Positions 1-7,899 of a stretch of DNA of 64,000 nt are shown piece by piece. Where the stretch lies: the NCBI RefSeq assembly GCF_026013365.1, contig NZ_JAPDOE010000007.1:1-64000 (forward strand), read 5' to 3'. Every line of letters starts with the position of its first letter. The stretch's first letter is position 1. A program made the position numbers and the translations under genes. This DNA is from Paenibacillus sp. LS1 (GTDB taxonomy: Bacteria > Bacillota > Bacilli > Paenibacillales > Paenibacillaceae). Below the pieces are notes generated by a model. It did not search any database and was not told the origin of the DNA. It was given only the letters and a program-made list of their open reading frames with translations.

Positions 1-54
1 ACGATTTGTTTTACTCTTCTTTCGTCTCAACCAAGTTTCGGCGGCGACTTAAAT

Positions 55-84
55 AATGTATCACATTTCGTTTGTTTTCGTCAA
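55..84 (-). promoter_or_regulatory. rrn-type promoter P2 reading out of the window
   Basis: On the minus strand a TTGACG -35 (79-84) and a TACATT -10 (55-60) are separated by exactly 18 bases. It is the second of two near-identical promoters about 130 bp apart, both pointing left toward sequence outside the window. In B. subtilis ygxA lies next to the rrnD rRNA operon, so an rRNA operon starting just beyond position 1 is the natural reading. The rRNA itself is not visible. Confidence 0.7.
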
Positions 85-184
85 GAACTTTTTTTAATTT
101 CTTTTTTTGAAGCTTTTGTTCTTCACTTTTCCTCTGAAGAATTTATCGTTTGTTGACGATAAGCTCGTTTGAGGAACGAAATAT

Positions 185-214
185 AATGTATCATATATCA
201 CGAATGAGAGTCAA
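185..214 (-). promoter_or_regulatory. rrn-type promoter P1 reading out of the window
   Basis: TTGACT (-35, 209-214) and TACATT (-10, 185-190) on the minus strand, with an 18-base spacer. The -10 context (TGATACATTAT) is the same as in the downstream promoter at 55-84. Tandem strong promoters in an AT-rich leader are typical of Bacillales rRNA operons. No ORF lies between the promoters and the left edge. Confidence 0.65.
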
Positions 215-239
215 TATTTTTTTATAAATTATTAAACAA

Positions 240-275
240 ACAAAAAAGGAAGGTTTCCCCTCCTTAATGTGATTC
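240..275 (-). terminator. terminator of ygxA
   Basis: In the minus-strand transcript AAGGAGG and CCTTCCTT can pair with one bulge, followed by a U-rich tract (238-250). It lies 27 bp after the ygxA stop and separates that gene from the strong promoters further left. Confidence 0.6.
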
Positions 276-301
276 ATATAATACCAAGCTATTGGAGAAT
301 A

Positions 302-1201
302 TTATGCCTCAATCCAATACCGAATTTCTCGGCCCTCTCCTCCGATCGATGGCCATCCTGCAGATTCTTTTACAATAGAACGAAAGACCAGCTTGCGCAG
401 AACCAAAGGCAGATCTTCTCGAACAAATCTTAACTGAGGATGATGAACAAGTTCATTCATGCTCCACGGCTCTTTGCGACTTCTTAACACACGCAGCAGC
501 AACTCTGAGCATTCACTCATTTTGGACATTACGGAAAACTCACACGCAAGCAGGACAAGCTCTACTCGCTGCTCCAGCGTCTCGGAGCTCACGGTAAGCT
601 CCTGATATAGTTTCCACAAAGCACGATCCAGATTCTGTACATGAGTCCAGACGGCATGATCCGGGTATATCCCTTGTTCAATCAACACAATTCTTGCCCA
701 GTTCCCCAGAGCCTCTAATACATTGTAATAGGCGTCTACAACATGCCCTTCCTGGATATGACGCTTGGCCTCCACATACATTCTCAAGAAACTGGTGAAT
801 TCATGAAGCAGCTTCTGCTCACGCAATTCTGTGCCAAAGGTAGACAGTTCTTCTCGCAAATCACTTAAGGTGCTGTCCGCTTCCCAGATGATCTCACCTT
901 CAATCAGACACTGAGTGAGGTTATTATGATTCCCGGTAACGACACTACTCTGTAACTCATGACGGCTCGCATAGATCATTTGATAACGAAGATCACCATA
1001 TCTATAATGTCCCACCGTCGACTTCAATTGGTCATCATTATGAACAACAAGTACTAATAATTCAAAATCTTGAACTAGGGAGCCGTGGAATCGCTCTCCC
1101 GGGTGGGAATAAGCGATAGCCCCAACTGCCCCCGTCTCTTCCGACTGTTCGGACAAAAAAGCAAGGTTCTTTAATTCCACGATTCCCTCCATACATTTCA
1201 T
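302..1201 (-). CDS. ygxA: nucleotidyltransferase-like protein YgxA
   Basis: A 299-residue soluble protein with no membrane segment. I assign it to the YgxA nucleotidyltransferase-like family mainly from context: it sits beside a clear ygzB homologue and near perR, and faces a probable rRNA operon, as in B. subtilis (perR-ygzB-ygxA-rrnD). The N-terminal part looks like an alpha/beta nucleotidyltransferase-like domain and the middle is helical. The biochemical function of the family is not established. The start is uncertain: ATG at 1201 has no good ribosome binding site, whereas a GTG at 1180 is preceded by GGAGGG. Divergent from ygzB, with a 101-bp intergenic region. Confidence 0.75.
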   Translation of the reverse strand: MKCMEGIVELKNLAFLSEQSEETGAVGAIAYSHPGERFHGSLVQDFELLVLVVHNDDQLKSTVGHYRYGDLRYQMIYASRHELQSSVVTGNHNNLTQCLIEGEIIWEADSTLSDLREELSTFGTELREQKLLHEFTSFLRMYVEAKRHIQEGHVVDAYYNVLEALGNWARIVLIEQGIYPDHAVWTHVQNLDRALWKLYQELTVSSETLEQRVELVLLACEFSVMSKMSECSELLLRVLRSRKEPWSMNELVHHPQLRFVREDLPLVLRKLVFRSIVKESAGWPSIGGEGREIRYWIEA

Positions 1202-1302
1202 GGCAGATAAGCGCCAAGTCAGTTATAATGTAATTCTACATCCAGACTGAAGTTTCCTTCTTTTCCAGGTCCGATACTACTCATACGATAGGAGCATTTT
1301 TC

Positions 1303-1683
1303 ATGATTTTTAAATCAGCAAAAATTAATGCTTTTCGCACTTGGGGATTACTGCTAACCATGCTAGGTATGGGCCTAATGATACTGGGGACAGCCGGGAT
1401 TGTATTCTGGGGACACGCAGGCAAGGTATTCGCAGCTGTAGGACTCGTCATCGGACTGATTGCCATGATGGCCAGTCTAGCCATTTATTTTTGGGCCGGC
1501 ATGCTCTCTACCAGTGCTGTACAAGTCGACTGCCCGGAATGCGGGAAGTTAACCAAAATGCTGGGCAAGACGGATCGTTGTATGTTCTGTCATACCATCC
1601 TCACCCTTGACCCTAATAAGGCCAATACAACAAGTCAACAACTGAAAGCGCCTTCTACAACAGCTCCCCCCACCGAAGGATAG
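1303..1683 (+). CDS. ygzB: YgzB-family (DUF2614) membrane protein with zinc-ribbon
   Basis: A 126-residue protein. Two hydrophobic helices (about residues 13-35 and 42-67) are followed by a four-cysteine ribbon: CPEC then CMFC, about 15 residues apart. The segment YFWAGMLSTSAV just before the first pair matches the B. subtilis YgzB signature closely. The tail is Thr/Pro-rich. ATAGGAG precedes the ATG at suitable spacing, and a TATAAT at 1224-1229 is a candidate -10. The function is unknown; the architecture suggests a membrane protein with a cytoplasmic metal-binding knuckle. The conserved neighbourhood with perR and ygxA supports orthology. Confidence 0.9.
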   Translation: MIFKSAKINAFRTWGLLLTMLGMGLMILGTAGIVFWGHAGKVFAAVGLVIGLIAMMASLAIYFWAGMLSTSAVQVDCPECGKLTKMLGKTDRCMFCHTILTLDPNKANTTSQQLKAPSTTAPPTEG

Positions 1684-1740
1684 TACGAATCGTTCTCCAA
1701 CCGCTAGATTTCTTTCACCTTAATTTCATTGAAGAACAAA

Positions 1741-1773
1741 AAAAAGGCCCGGTATGTCTACCGGACCTTTTTT
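1741..1773 (+). terminator. terminator of ygzB
   Basis: A 14-bp inverted repeat with one mismatch (1741-1754 with 1759-1772) and a TTTTTT run at the 3' side, 57 bp after the ygzB stop. The stretch from 1774 to 1954 holds nothing I can name. Confidence 0.8.
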
Positions 1774-1954
1774 GACTTGAGTTATAAATGTCTCCGTTTT
1801 ACTATTATGACTAACTAAGATACGAAGTTAAGTTATAAGTCCTGTAGCCAATAAATCATTAGATTGCAAGTATGATGATATCAAACAGGAGAAACTTTTG
1901 GCTTTGCGAAACTAAACAAGGGAAGCGATTATTCGATACCGAAGCAAAAGGATT

Positions 1955-3685
1955 TTATTTCTGGTAACCGGCCTGTTTCAATATCTCCCACGCAGAAGCA
2001 TTGGCAAAACTACGATTCCACGCCGCTACTCCGCCCAGCTTCAACGAAGCAATCAAATCCACACGCGCCTGAAGGGACACGGCATCTTCGATCCATATTT
2101 TCTTGGTCGCTCCGTCTTCCTCATATTCCACATAGTTCTGTCCACTTGCCTGATCCAATTCGGGTTTGAGTTTCTTTTCTTGAATCAGATCGACAATGCT
2201 ATTCATGCCTACCGCTTTGGAAGACACCTTAACCTCCCCTTGATCGTTCGTCTCTTCCGTCCAGATCCGAGTATAAAGCGGCACTGCCATAATCAACTTG
2301 TTAGAAGGTACTTCATCTTCCTCAAGTATGCGTCTCATGGAAGCCTCAGTCCATGGAAGAGACGCTACCGAACCCGCCTTGGGACTAGCCGCCCAATGTT
2401 CATCATAGGCCATCACAATAACATAGTCGGCAAAAGAACCTAATGCACGGCGATCCAGAAAGGCAGACCACATTTCACTGTTGGATTTCGGTGTTACATC
2501 GATTGATAACATCAATCCATGTATGCGAGCCATCGCCTTGATCTCACGCACAAATTGCGTAATATTTGGCCCGTCATCTGTATACACGTTCTCAAAGTCG
2601 ATGTTGATACCGTCCAACTGATATGTCTGTGCATACTCTAACATCTGCTCGATAATATGAGTTCGTGTCGCGTAAGAAGCTACGGCTTCTTTGGTAATGT
2701 CCGGGTCAAAGCTGTTATCCATGAGCCCCCACACTTCCATACCCGAACGGTGAGCCCAGTTCACATAAGCTTGGTCTCCCTTGCTTTTCACAGTGCCCTG
2801 TCCATCTGTAATGTGGAACCATGTGGGGCTAACCACATTCACACCAGGCATTTTACCAATAGAACCCACATCAGGCTGACGATTATACACGGCTTCCCAA
2901 ACCAGGTTAACCGGTTTATTTTGCCACTTCTTCTCTGCTGCAGTCAGCGTATACTTGGGCATGTCCACCTTCTTTTTCTCGGTGAGCGCAATATAATCAT
3001 TATCTACGTATCCGGCATATCCATTATCGAGTTGAACAAAACTCTGTTTATCACCCGTCTGCCATACACGTACTCGTGCATTCTTTTCCATATCGGCAAT
3101 GATTGGTGAGGATTCTCCCCCACGTTTATATAACGCCACCGTTTTGTCCGCTTTGGATGACAACGTATCAATCTCTGCATATTGTATCGTGTCTCCTCCA
3201 CGCATCAGCAGCACAGCACCTGTTACCGAATCTTCCTGTATGGCGATGCCGTATACTTCTTTCAAAGGTTTTAGCGGAATGTATGCTTCCCCATCCTTAA
3301 CCTCCGGCTTAACCGTCATAGGATAATCTTTGTGATTAAGTTCTGCTTGTGTACTGCCCTCCTTCATATGAAGGACTCGCTGAGGAGAAGCAATAATGAT
3401 ATCTCCCGACTCTGGTTCATAACGTATGCCCGCATCAATCGCCTCTTGCAGCACCTTTACAGGTAACTTGAGTTGATCTCCTGTACCCGAAGCGTCTCCG
3501 TCCATCAGTTGCCCATCCACAAAAATAGGCTGGTTTCTTCCTACCCAATCGGGGTCTTCATGAGTCTGGTTCAACCATACATTCGTTATAAGCCAGTAAG
3601 CCCCCCCGGCGATCAGACAAGCCCCGAGAAAACCGGGCCAAAATGAACGTCGCTTCTTACCTGTATATCTGCTTTTTCTACCCAA
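1955..3685 (-). CDS. membrane-anchored GH18 glycosyl hydrolase with SH3-like domain
   Basis: A 576-residue protein. A basic N-terminus and one membrane helix (about residues 15-35) form a signal anchor. Then follow a copper-amine-oxidase-N-like region (about 50-160), an SH3-like stretch (about 180-235) and a C-terminal GH18 TIM-barrel (about 250-576). The barrel carries DGINIDFEN near residue 364, which fits the family DxxDxDxE signature with the final Glu as catalytic acid. This suggests extracellular hydrolysis of beta-1,4-linked GlcNAc polymers (chitin, peptidoglycan or spore cortex; substrate not decidable). Related Bacillales proteins act on cell wall or spore coat. The start is TTG at 3685, chosen because GGAGG lies 9 bases upstream. 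Confidence 0.9.
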   Translation of the reverse strand: MGRKSRYTGKKRRSFWPGFLGACLIAGGAYWLITNVWLNQTHEDPDWVGRNQPIFVDGQLMDGDASGTGDQLKLPVKVLQEAIDAGIRYEPESGDIIIASPQRVLHMKEGSTQAELNHKDYPMTVKPEVKDGEAYIPLKPLKEVYGIAIQEDSVTGAVLLMRGGDTIQYAEIDTLSSKADKTVALYKRGGESSPIIADMEKNARVRVWQTGDKQSFVQLDNGYAGYVDNDYIALTEKKKVDMPKYTLTAAEKKWQNKPVNLVWEAVYNRQPDVGSIGKMPGVNVVSPTWFHITDGQGTVKSKGDQAYVNWAHRSGMEVWGLMDNSFDPDITKEAVASYATRTHIIEQMLEYAQTYQLDGINIDFENVYTDDGPNITQFVREIKAMARIHGLMLSIDVTPKSNSEMWSAFLDRRALGSFADYVIVMAYDEHWAASPKAGSVASLPWTEASMRRILEEDEVPSNKLIMAVPLYTRIWTEETNDQGEVKVSSKAVGMNSIVDLIQEKKLKPELDQASGQNYVEYEEDGATKKIWIEDAVSLQARVDLIASLKLGGVAAWNRSFANASAWEILKQAGYQK

Positions 3686-3767
3686 AAACGTCTACCTCCG
3701 TTAATTATGCTGAATCATAAGGATGTGCGCATAAGTTGTTATAGAAATGAGCATTTTGCATAAATGC

Positions 3768-3808
3768 TAAAAAAAAGCGTGAAGAATCCATACTGAATTC
3801 TACACGCT
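3768..3808 (-). terminator. terminator of perR
   Basis: A 12-bp stem with one mismatch (3776-3787 with 3797-3808) in the minus-strand transcript, followed by an eight-base U run. It is 21 bp past the perR stop. Confidence 0.8.
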
Positions 3809-3828
3809 AATATTGTAATTCAACTCTC

Positions 3829-4251
3829 TTAATCCCTGCAACTTTTACAAACGCCATATACTTCCAATCGGTGACCGTGCACTTCAAATCCTGTACTAGA
3901 CTCTGCTTGAAGCTCTACACTTTTGAGTGAAGGATAGCTGAAGTCTTCAATCTTGCCGCATTGATCACAGATAACATGATAATGATCCGTCACATTGGCA
4001 TCGAAGCGGCTTGAATTATCTCCGTATGTCAATTCCCGGACCATGCCAGCTTCCAGAAACATCTTCAAATTGTTATATACCGTCGCCACGCTCATACTGG
4101 GAAATTGGGGTTCAAGCGCTCGGTAAATTTCATCGGCTGTCGGATGCCCCATGGATTCCATCAGATAGTTCAATATGGCATGACGCTGGGGTGTAATACG
4201 GACACCGGTCGTTTTCAGATGCTCCAACGCATGTTGGACACGTGTTGCCAT
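3829..4251 (-). CDS. perR: peroxide-responsive Fur-family repressor PerR
   Basis: A Fur-family metalloregulator. The winged-helix DNA-binding part contains [12 protein letters not shown] and [13 protein letters not shown], nearly identical to B. subtilis PerR. The regulatory metal ligands of PerR are all present: His in TPQRH, Asp in SSRFD, and the DHYH pair. The structural zinc site is also complete (CDQC, and CKSC at the C-terminus). In known PerR, iron-catalysed oxidation of the His ligands relieves repression of peroxide-defence genes. I chose the ATG at 4251 because it aligns with the N-terminus of known PerR. The frame is open to an ATG at 4305 (18 more residues), but neither start has a strong ribosome binding site. 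Confidence 0.95.
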   Translation of the reverse strand: MATRVQHALEHLKTTGVRITPQRHAILNYLMESMGHPTADEIYRALEPQFPSMSVATVYNNLKMFLEAGMVRELTYGDNSSRFDANVTDHYHVICDQCGKIEDFSYPSLKSVELQAESSTGFEVHGHRLEVYGVCKSCRD

Positions 4252-4372
4252 AAAACCCACCGCCTTACCTTTCATTCTCTGCTGACGAGTATATTGCTGG
4301 CTCATCGTACAGAGTTAATTCCCGGCCATTAACAACGACAACACATCTTTCGTGTCGTGTAATCTTGCCAGT

Positions 4373-4410
4373 GTACATTTATTGTACGGCGATTACAAGT
4401 TTATTGTCAA
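4373..4410 (-). promoter_or_regulatory. perR promoter with overlapping putative PerR box
   Basis: On the minus strand TTGACA (4405-4410) and TACAAT (4381-4386) are 18 bases apart. Overlapping the -10 is a 15-bp inverted repeat GTACATTTATTGTAC (4373-4387) with perfect 5-bp arms. By my count it matches the B. subtilis Per box (TTATAATNATTATAA) at 10 of 14 defined positions. This points to autorepression of perR. Confidence 0.7.
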
Positions 4411-4418
4411 CGCGGCCG

Positions 4419-5828
4419 TCAAGGAACCTCTGTAGAATCATCCTGGGAATTTGCTCCGTCTTCGGTCGTTTGTTCCATACCTTCAGCGTTATCCTCAGAT
4501 TCCTGTGTGACTGTATCCGGTGTAGACACAGCGGGGTTGCTCTGAATGGTGAGATCGCTGTTACCTTCGATTTTCACCCTGTACTCACCCTCACCGAGCT
4601 GGCCTTCTATGGTTTTATTCTGCACTTTGAAAGGCAGATCCGTGCTTAAATCTCCGTAACTGCTGGAACCAGCCAGACTGTAGTCGCCCCGATCAGGCAA
4701 TAGCACGTTAATAGCACCTACAGCACTGTATACATCCCAGTCCCCTCCGACTTTAGCAGATACGATGTTAATACTGCCATTGAGCGATTGGGCTTTGATT
4801 CCCAGGTTGGCACCATCCAGCGTAATATTGCCGTTACGTGTCTCTGCCGTGAATTCGCCGACAGAGTCCGCGATACTGATACTTCCCACTTGTGTGGTCA
4901 GATCGACATCACCGGAAACGCCGCGGGCCTTCATATCCCCACGGTTACTGTCAAGATCTACATTGCCAATAGCGTTGGCAACAATGACGTCCCCGTTCAA
5001 CGTTTTCCCCGAGATATCTCCAACGGCATTGGTAATACGGATACGGCCGTTACCCGTTTCTGCGAATATGGTACTAATGGCTTCGGGACGGTTTAACAAT
5101 ATGGCTCCATTGGAAGTTCGAATATCCAGATTAAAGCGACGATCATCCGGAATTGTTATGGTGAGATTCATCCGCGGCTGCGTTTTTTCATTTTCTCCAT
5201 ACGTTTTGCCTGTAGCCTTGATATGAATCACTTTCGTACCATCGGTCTCCACAAAAGAGGCATCCGCTACAGCCTTCGCCTGTACTTCCGTCGTCTGATC
5301 CACCCAGATAACCGTTCGTACTTCAATCTCCTCCGTGTCTCCCCGTTGTACCGAGATATCCCCGTTGACACCTTCGACTACCAGATCTGACGTATCCATA
5401 CCAACAGGTACACGAATCGTGCCCTTATCCTCCATATATCCTGCAGCTTGACTGTAGTCCATGGAGGCCGCACCTAGATTTAGACTCACTCTATTCCATA
5501 AGTGCATGTAGTGATCCTGCTCTGTAACAATAAATACCGAAGCCGCCAAAATCAACGAAGTCAGAATGCCTTTGGCATCGGGTCTGAAACGTACTTTTAT
5601 GGGTTCGTCAGGATTACCCGAATGATTTGATTGCACTTTTTTTCTTCTGCGTGTCCACAGGAACAGCATAATATATTCCACACCCAAAACAACGAGCAAA
5701 AATGGCCACCAGTCCACCATATCATATACATAGTCAGTTCCCCACCGTTTATCCAAAATCAACAGCACACCGACCGCTATGATTAAGGCGGCAGCCGTAT
5801 AGCGGCCAACCCGGACTTTACGGTTCAT
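4419..5828 (-). CDS. DUF4097 (toastrack) beta-repeat membrane protein
   Basis: A 469-residue protein. Three hydrophobic segments near the N-terminus (about 9-25, 36-56 and 85-102) surround a basic loop. A long repeat region of G-[DN]-[IV]-like beta strands (about 150-410) follows, typical of DUF4097 'toastrack' domains, then an acidic Glu/Asp/Thr-rich tail. Toastrack proteins are often tied to envelope-stress sensing such as LiaF-like factors. Here the domain probably lies outside the membrane and may scaffold protein contacts. ATG 5828 is preferred over GTG 5831 because of spacing from GGGGGGAA. It lies 26 bp downstream of the small membrane protein gene at 5855, so the two probably form an operon. 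Confidence 0.8.
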   Translation of the reverse strand: MNRKVRVGRYTAAALIIAVGVLLILDKRWGTDYVYDMVDWWPFLLVVLGVEYIMLFLWTRRRKKVQSNHSGNPDEPIKVRFRPDAKGILTSLILAASVFIVTEQDHYMHLWNRVSLNLGAASMDYSQAAGYMEDKGTIRVPVGMDTSDLVVEGVNGDISVQRGDTEEIEVRTVIWVDQTTEVQAKAVADASFVETDGTKVIHIKATGKTYGENEKTQPRMNLTITIPDDRRFNLDIRTSNGAILLNRPEAISTIFAETGNGRIRITNAVGDISGKTLNGDVIVANAIGNVDLDSNRGDMKARGVSGDVDLTTQVGSISIADSVGEFTAETRNGNITLDGANLGIKAQSLNGSINIVSAKVGGDWDVYSAVGAINVLLPDRGDYSLAGSSSYGDLSTDLPFKVQNKTIEGQLGEGEYRVKIEGNSDLTIQSNPAVSTPDTVTQESEDNAEGMEQTTEDGANSQDDSTEVP

Positions 5829-5854
5829 CACGTTCCCCCCTTATATCGTTTCAA

Positions 5855-6448
5855 CTACATTTTTTTCTTGTTCAACATTACCCAAAGCTCACGCCCAAAC
5901 AGAAGTAATCCTCCTAGGATCATGAGAATCGCAAAGGAATAACCGCCATACATGGCGAGGATCTCTTGGAACCAGCGTGGTTTGCGGAAGAACAGCACCA
6001 TTAAAGACCCTCCCACAATCAAAAGCAATCCGAATGATATGCCTTTCTCCCAGACCATCATTGCATCCCGTATAGAACGTTCATTGGATATCGGCTTGTC
6101 CGAAGTTGCTTGGGTTACTGCTCTGCGTCTACGCATCATGACCCAATCCGCCGATTGCAGCACATCATATACATTGTAAAAGTAAATAACTGGGATACAC
6201 AAAGCCAGCAAGATGAGCAGTGGCACATTGATCTGTATACCAATGGATGAGAAGTACAACACTGCTGACAGATCAAGCAAAACAAGCAGCATAAAGGTCA
6301 AACCTCTCATGTACAATCTCAGATAAATATGACCCAGGCCAGGGATAATAGCGCTCAGTAAACCTGCAATAAACTTATGAGTCCGATTCCTGACCGGTTT
6401 GGTCCGAACTGCACTGCCCTTTTTGTTCGATTGACGTCTCCGTTTCAT
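5855..6448 (-). CDS. multi-spanning membrane protein, function unknown
   Basis: A 197-residue protein. A Lys/Arg-rich N-terminus of about 25 residues precedes about five hydrophobic segments (residues 27-45, 48-66, 72-90, 132-152 and 165-185). The motif IIPGLGHIYLRLYMRG resembles the 'PGLGhxY.g' signature found in several small bacterial membrane families. No catalytic motif is visible. GAGAGGAG precedes the ATG. It is the first gene of a likely two-gene operon with the toastrack protein, which suggests an envelope role. I do not recognise a named family with confidence. Confidence 0.7.
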   Translation of the reverse strand: MKRRRQSNKKGSAVRTKPVRNRTHKFIAGLLSAIIPGLGHIYLRLYMRGLTFMLLVLLDLSAVLYFSSIGIQINVPLLILLALCIPVIYFYNVYDVLQSADWVMMRRRRAVTQATSDKPISNERSIRDAMMVWEKGISFGLLLIVGGSLMVLFFRKPRWFQEILAMYGGYSFAILMILGGLLLFGRELWVMLNKKKM

Positions 6449-6554
6449 AAGATACTCCTCTCTTCTAAACTGACCTTCCGCTCTTTATGCATTTGGTTAG
6501 ATAGTACCCTAAAGAGCATGGAGAGTAACTGGAAGAAATATGGATATGACCAAA

Positions 6555-6586
6555 AACCCTCCGGCACAGCTGGCCTGGGGAGGGTT
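6555..6586 (-). terminator. terminator of the mgtC-like gene
   Basis: AACCCTCC (6555-6562) pairs with GGAGGGTT (6579-6586), giving TTTTTGG at the 3' side on the minus strand, just after the stop at 6596. Confidence 0.8.
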
Positions 6587-6595
6587 GTAATTCAT

Positions 6596-7306
6596 TTATT
6601 CGATCGACACCTTGGTAACGTGTTCCCATTGTCTTAACTTGGATACCAAGCCTACCGTTTGGAAATCATGCGGTACCTGAACATGTAACACAATCTCAAT
6701 TTTACGTTCAACCGATACCATCTCTGCATAAGCGAGATCCTGTTCATTCACCGTAATTTTACGAATTTTGATCTTCTCTTGCTCCATACATGAAGACAGC
6801 TGTTCCAGAAAACCGGGTTCTGATAAGGTATGAAGTGTAACGACATGCAGTTTGTTCCCTCGTAGATACCTTAGCTCTAATTTGTTAAATACCCAGAGAT
6901 TAAGCAATACCAGAACGGTGGATACGATAGAGGCAAAGAAGAATCCCGCACCTGCTGCGAGCCCAATGGCTGCAACAACCCAGATTGAAGCTGCCGTAGT
7001 CAGTCCAGTAATGGATTTTCCCGTGAAGAGAATAGTCCCTGCTCCCAGGAATCCGACACCAGTAATTACAGCTGTAGCCAGACGCGCTGGATCGATCCTT
7101 ACATTTAATTCATTAGCAAAATCTTTAAAGCCATAAACAGACAACATCATAATCAGTGCAGAACCAAGACATACCAGAATATGGGTACGCAAACCGGCGG
7201 CATGATTGGACCGTTCCCGCTCCAGGCCTACGAGCCCTCCAAGCAGCATGGCCAGTAATAATCGTAATAAAATGTGCCACTCATCAATGAACCAGGGATC
7301 ACCCAA
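6596..7306 (-). CDS. MgtC/SapB family membrane protein
   Basis: A 236-residue protein. The N-terminal about 145 residues carry four to five membrane helices and the MgtC signature GGLVGLERERSNHAAGLRTH, followed by GVGFLGAGTIL. The C-terminal about 90 residues form a soluble ACT-like domain. MgtC-family proteins are linked to growth at low magnesium and to inhibition of membrane ATP synthase in pathogens; the role in soil Bacillales is unknown. It begins with TTG, supported by GAGGAGG 10 bases upstream. A monocistronic unit with its own terminator, close behind the acetyltransferase gene. Confidence 0.9.
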   Translation of the reverse strand: MGDPWFIDEWHILLRLLLAMLLGGLVGLERERSNHAAGLRTHILVCLGSALIMMLSVYGFKDFANELNVRIDPARLATAVITGVGFLGAGTILFTGKSITGLTTAASIWVVAAIGLAAGAGFFFASIVSTVLVLLNLWVFNKLELRYLRGNKLHVVTLHTLSEPGFLEQLSSCMEQEKIKIRKITVNEQDLAYAEMVSVERKIEIVLHVQVPHDFQTVGLVSKLRQWEHVTKVSIE

Positions 7307-7339
7307 AGTCGGTATTCCTCCTCGAAGTTGTTAATATGA

Positions 7340-7804
7340 TTAAAGTTTATTCTTGTGAAAAGTCGTTAATTCCACTCCAGGTGCAATCTGTGTGACTTCC
7401 ACGGGGTTAAAACCGAATTTGGTGTACAGATTCACAGCGGGTTGATTCAGCGTTCCTGTGGAGACGATATAACGAGGAAGATCCGCATGCTGTTCCAACA
7501 CATACGTCATCAAAGATGCAGCAATTCCCTTGCGAAAGTGATCCGGGTGCACCATCATTCGTGTAATGGTCAGTGTGTTCTCCTCTTCCTCTGCTACAGC
7601 GACAGCCCCGATAAGCTCTCCGTCATCATGGATACAACCGTAAAAGCTCTCCCCACAATCCCGAAGTGTCTCCATCGTATCCATCAAAGGAGGAATCTCC
7701 TCAAATCCGATGATTTCGGCTTCCAATCGATAGGCTACATGTTGAAGTCTCCATAGCTGTCCCAACATCTCCAGATCACTCAGTGACAATGGTTGAATGT
7801 TCAT
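7340..7804 (-). CDS. GNAT-family N-acetyltransferase
   Basis: A 154-residue GNAT domain. The acetyl-CoA binding strand and loop are seen as ITRMMVHPDHFRKGIAASL (R/Q-x-x-G-x-A form), followed by STGTLNQPAVNLYTKFGF, the usual C-terminal signature. The substrate cannot be told. The ATG at 7804 was chosen because a GGGGGA site lies directly upstream; a longer open frame to 7891 has no comparable site. It runs in the same direction as the MgtC-like gene, 33 bp upstream of it, so co-transcription is possible. Confidence 0.85.
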   Translation of the reverse strand: MNIQPLSLSDLEMLGQLWRLQHVAYRLEAEIIGFEEIPPLMDTMETLRDCGESFYGCIHDDGELIGAVAVAEEEENTLTITRMMVHPDHFRKGIAASLMTYVLEQHADLPRYIVSTGTLNQPAVNLYTKFGFNPVEVTQIAPGVELTTFHKNKL

Positions 7805-7847
7805 ATCCGTTCCCCCGTCCGAAATACATTTGTCTCCATAATAACAA

Positions 7848-7877
7848 AAAGAGGCTGTCACAGGGACGAGCCTCTTT
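7848..7877 (-). terminator. terminator of the gatCAB operon
   Basis: A 9-bp perfect stem AAAGAGGCT / AGCCTCTTT (7848-7856 with 7869-7877) followed by a U-rich tract on the minus strand, 22 bp after the gatB stop. Confidence 0.85.
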
Positions 7878-7899
7878 CTGTCCGGCCTCACCGGAAGGA

